Origin: an uncultured Nitrososphaerota archaeon
GTDB taxonomy: Bacteria; Bacillota; Clostridia; Oscillospirales; Ruminococcaceae
DNA length: 7,120 nucleotides
Direction of reading: 5' to 3'
Assembly: GCA_934869045.1 (NCBI GenBank)
Contig: CAKXAF010000071.1
Coordinates: 3,013-10,132 of the forward strand
In this document: in pieces, positions 5,453 through 7,120 of the stretch
Numbering within the stretch: the stretch's first letter is position 1
Layout of the letters: each line of letters starts with the position of its first letter
The notes under the pieces: generated by a model
What the model was told of the DNA's origin: nothing
Database searches by the model: none
What the model saw: only the letters and a program-made list of their open reading frames with translations
Translations under genes and position numbers: made by a program

Positions 5453-5484
5453 TTGCTGCAATTTAACGGTAAAAGGCGTATAAT
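5453..5484 (+). promoter_or_regulatory. Candidate promoter with consensus -10 box
   Basis: TATAAT (5479-5484) is a perfect -10 hexamer in otherwise G+C-balanced sequence. The -35 is weak: TTGCTG (5453-5458) is 20 nt away, and CTGCAA (5456-5461) is at 17 nt with three matches. Transcription would begin near 5491. No protein start follows within the next 100 nt. Confidence 0.4.
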
Positions 5485-5490
5485 CCGATA

Positions 5491-5591
5491 GACGATAGTA
5501 TAGTAGGAAACTGACAAACGATGCGGTCGTAAGTTGGGTCATGTCCGATAAAGAGTGAGGGGATATCACCAAAAATATCTTCCTCTTTTTT
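5491..5591 (+). ncRNA. Candidate small RNA of about 100 nt (unassigned)
   Basis: The stretch runs from the predicted start of the 5479-5484 promoter to the end of a strong intrinsic terminator. Inside, ACGA and TCGT can pair around TGCGG (5518-5530), and a GACA/TGTC pair may close a larger stem around it. No ribosome binding site with an open frame is present. I do not recognise it as any known riboswitch or RNA family. It could instead be an attenuated leader of the gene at 5792, though that gene has its own promoter nearby. The call rests only on the promoter-terminator pair and local folding. Confidence 0.35.
5557..5591 (+). terminator. Strong intrinsic terminator
   Basis: GAGG (5557-5560) pairs with CCTC (5582-5585), and GATAT (5562-5566) pairs with ATATC (5575-5579), with G5561 facing TT at 5580-5581. 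The loop is 8 nt, and TTTTTT (5586-5591) follows at once. It lies nearly 300 nt after the phosphatase gene and 200 nt before the next gene, so it probably ends a separate transcript. Confidence 0.75.
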
Positions 5592-5751
5592 AATCAAAAT
5601 GAATTTTCCCCTTTAAGATTGTATTTGATAAATCGAAGACAGGATTCTAACGGTGTAAACAAGTGGGGACTTATAATATAAGCTTTTTAGATGGATGAAT
5701 TTTGTGACGATTTATAATTAACAAATTGCTTGTAGATTCTTTTGGGGATTG

Positions 5752-5760
5752 TGTTATACT
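5752..5760 (+). promoter_or_regulatory. Extended -10 promoter of the 77-aa protein gene
   Basis: TGTTATACT is a TATACT -10 box with the TGn extension. It lies 31 nt before the ATG at 5792. No convincing -35 is present. It has the same -10 hexamer and extension style as the promoters at 2410-2418 (minus strand) and 2662-2670. Confidence 0.6.
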
Positions 5761-5791
5761 AAGATTGATTAAAGCTAAAGGAGCTGATGGT

Positions 5792-6025
5792 ATGGAGAAG
5801 ACCAAAAGAACCTATCGTACAAAGGAAGAAAGAGCAGCAGACCTTGATGCCAAAATTGAGTACCATAAGAAAGCAATTGCTTCGTTAGAAGCAAAGAAGG
5901 AGGCGATTTTGTCCTCTAAGGTCCGAAAGGGCAGGCTAGGAATGTCTTCTGTGATACGGCTTGCAAAAGAAAAGGGACTGACTCCTGAAGAAATGCTGAA
6001 GAAACTTGGGCTGGATGCAGAATAA
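5792..6025 (+). CDS. Small basic coiled-coil protein, function unknown
   Basis: The protein is 77 aa. It has a charged N-terminus (KTKRTYRTKEER, residues 3-14), a predicted alpha-helical, coiled-coil-prone segment at about 12-40 with repeated A, K and E, a short basic linker (KVRKGRLG, 43-50), and a compact helical end containing TPEEMLKKLGL. It is rich in lysine and has no membrane segment or signal peptide. I recall similar unnamed small proteins in gut Clostridia, but I recognise no named domain. The layout of a dimerising coil, a basic linker and a small C-terminal helical domain loosely recalls H-NS-like nucleoid proteins; this is speculation. The ATG at 5792 has AAAGGAG (5777-5783) eight bases upstream and a promoter at 5752-5760, so an upstream in-frame extension to 5726 is rejected. 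A DAHP synthase gene follows after 95 nt with no clear terminator, so read-through is possible. Confidence 0.8.
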   Translation: MEKTKRTYRTKEERAADLDAKIEYHKKAIASLEAKKEAILSSKVRKGRLGMSSVIRLAKEKGLTPEEMLKKLGLDAE

Positions 6026-6120
6026 GGAATTATCTTTGCAAAAAGCGGAAAACGGAGTATGCAAAAGGCAAGAAGCCCGCTTTATAGGAAAACAGATCTT
6101 CCTTTTGGGAGGAGAAGAAA

Positions 6121-7120
6121 ATGTCAATGAAAATCAATAAGGAACTTCCCCTGCCGCTGGAACTGAAGGCGCAGTACCCGCTTTCGCCGCAGATCCTTGA
6201 GCGGAAGCGGCAGCGTGACAGGGAGATTCGGGACATCTTTACTGGAAAATCTGATAAATTTGTGGTTTTGGTCGGACCTTGTTCGGCGGATAACGAGACG
6301 GCGGTCTGCGAATATGTAAGCCGCTTGGCAAAGGTGAACGAGCGGGTGAAGGACCGGCTTATGCTGATCCCCCGGATTTATACCAATAAGCCGCGGACAA
6401 CAGGAGAGGGCTATAAAGGAATGCTCCATCAGCCGGAACCGGATAAGGCGCCCGATCTGCTCGCAGGCATTATCGCCATTCGGAAAATGCATATTCGGGC
6501 AATCGAAGAGAGTGGTCTTACAGCGGCGGATGAGATGCTGTATCCCGAAAACCGCAGCTATCTGGATGATTTACTTTCCTATGAGGCCATCGGCGCCCGT
6601 TCGGTAGAAAATCAGCAGCACCGGTTGACCGCCAGCGGTATGGATATCCCGATTGGAATGAAAAATCCCACCAGCGGGGACTTTTCGGTTATGTTCAACT
6701 CGGTGATCGCAGCCCAGCATTCCCACAATTTTATCTACCGCGGCTGCGATGTGACGACGGAAGGCAATGATCTGGCCCATGTGATTCTGCGTGGCGGCGT
6801 GGATAAATATGGAGTCTGTATCCCCAACTATCATTACGAGGATCTGGCAAGAATGGCGGAAATGTATGGGAAACTTGATCTGAAAAATCCTGCCGCCATT
6901 GTCGATGTCAACCATTCCAACTCCAATAAAAAATATAAGGAGCAGATCCGTATCGTCAGTGAGGTCCTTCACAGCCGGAACTACAATCCAGATCTGAAAA
7001 AGTTAGTCAAAGGTGTTATGATCGAGAGCTACCTGGAAGAAGGAAATCAGCCGATTGACGGTGAACGGATCTACGGGAGATCCATTACCGATCCTTGTCT
7101 GGGGTGGGCGGATACAGAGG
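6121..7120 (+). CDS. aroF: 3-deoxy-7-phosphoheptulonate (DAHP) synthase, class I, 3' end cut
   Basis: The frame is open from the ATG at 6121 to the window end, 333 residues, lacking only an estimated 10-20 at the C-terminus. The enzyme condenses phosphoenolpyruvate and erythrose 4-phosphate, the first step of the shikimate pathway. It belongs to the AroF/AroG/AroH type. Conserved blocks are VGPCSADN (51-58, metal ligand C54), TNKPRTTGEGYKG (88-100), IGARSVENQQHR (157-168), GMKNPTSG (179-186), ILRGG (222-226), VDVNHSNSNKK (261-271, ligand H265), MIESYLEEGNQ (300-310, ligand E302) and SITDPCLGW (321-329, ligand D324). All four metal ligands are present. The ribosome binding site GGAGG (6108-6112) lies eight bases upstream; an ATG at 6127 is a possible alternative. 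AroF-type enzymes are usually feedback-inhibited by an aromatic amino acid, but which one cannot be read here. No T-box or leader peptide was seen in the 95-nt upstream gap. Confidence 0.96.
   Translation, partial: MSMKINKELPLPLELKAQYPLSPQILERKRQRDREIRDIFTGKSDKFVVLVGPCSADNETAVCEYVSRLAKVNERVKDRLMLIPRIYTNKPRTTGEGYKGMLHQPEPDKAPDLLAGIIAIRKMHIRAIEESGLTAADEMLYPENRSYLDDLLSYEAIGARSVENQQHRLTASGMDIPIGMKNPTSGDFSVMFNSVIAAQHSHNFIYRGCDVTTEGNDLAHVILRGGVDKYGVCIPNYHYEDLARMAEMYGKLDLKNPAAIVDVNHSNSNKKYKEQIRIVSEVLHSRNYNPDLKKLVKGVMIESYLEEGNQPIDGERIYGRSITDPCLGWADTE

Larger units (their letters stand above)
5275..5791. other. Long intergenic region without a recognisable protein gene
   Basis: This region spans 517 nt. 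The first part (5275-5460) has coding-like base composition but no open frame with a start and ribosome binding site on either strand. It carries a small hairpin, AACGC (5428-5432) with GCGTT (5437-5441). The middle holds a consensus -10 box and an intrinsic terminator (listed separately). From about 5590 the sequence turns A+T-rich, includes a near-palindromic TTATAATATAA (5671-5681), and ends with the promoter and ribosome binding site of the next gene. No clear terminator for the upstream phosphatase gene was seen just after 5274. The first part could be a decayed gene, but I recognise nothing in it. Confidence 0.6.

Noticed and set aside
5044..5517. Minus-strand 157-aa open frame reaching into the intergenic region
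   Set aside because: Half of it is antisense to the phosphatase gene; there is no recognisable domain or ribosome binding site.
1..7120. CRISPR arrays, insertion sequences, phage genes or toxin-antitoxin pairs
   Set aside because: No spaced direct repeats, transposase or integrase motifs, or typical small toxin pairs were seen on either strand.

Overview
The window looks like a chromosomal segment of a Gram-positive anaerobe of class Clostridia, probably Oscillospiraceae-like (inference). Grounds: moderately G+C-rich genes with strong AGGAGG-type ribosome binding sites, a dense tRNA cluster with encoded CCA ends, TATACT extended -10 promoters, and a DUF1622 protein, M42 peptidase, PHP-type histidinol-phosphatase and F420-ligase-like protein of the kinds common in gut Firmicutes. 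The genus cannot be fixed by eye.

Positions 1-557 are the 3' part of a tRNA operon: Gly (partial), Arg-UCU, His-GUG, Gln-UUG, Gln-CUG, then an 87-nt strongly structured spacer and a second Gln-CUG. A terminator closes it near 605-611. An A+T-rich TfoX N-domain gene (693-1016) follows, then a DUF1622 membrane protein gene (about 1204-1635). That gene converges on a minus-strand gene for a CofE/F420-0:gamma-glutamyl ligase-like protein (1668-2378). The two convergent genes share one symmetrical terminator.

A palindrome-rich divergent intergenic region (2379-2698) separates the CofE-like gene from a plus-strand pair: an HD-domain hydrolase (2699-3262) and an M42 metallopeptidase (3279-4328), 16 nt apart and ending in a terminator. 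A PHP-type histidinol-phosphatase (4459-5274) follows, which would perform the penultimate oxidation-independent step of histidine synthesis.

The stretch 5275-5791 has no recognisable protein gene. It carries a consensus -10 box and a strong intrinsic terminator about 100 nt downstream, a possible unassigned small RNA. A second extended -10 promoter drives a 77-aa basic coiled-coil protein of unknown function (5792-6025). The window ends inside a nearly complete class I DAHP synthase gene (6121 onward), the entry step of the shikimate pathway.

Most genes here are ordinary housekeeping functions. The items worth a second look are the candidate small RNA at 5491-5591, the switch-like spacer between the two Gln-CUG tRNAs, the palindrome cluster at 2536-2628 and the 77-aa protein. 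No clearly new multi-gene system is visible.
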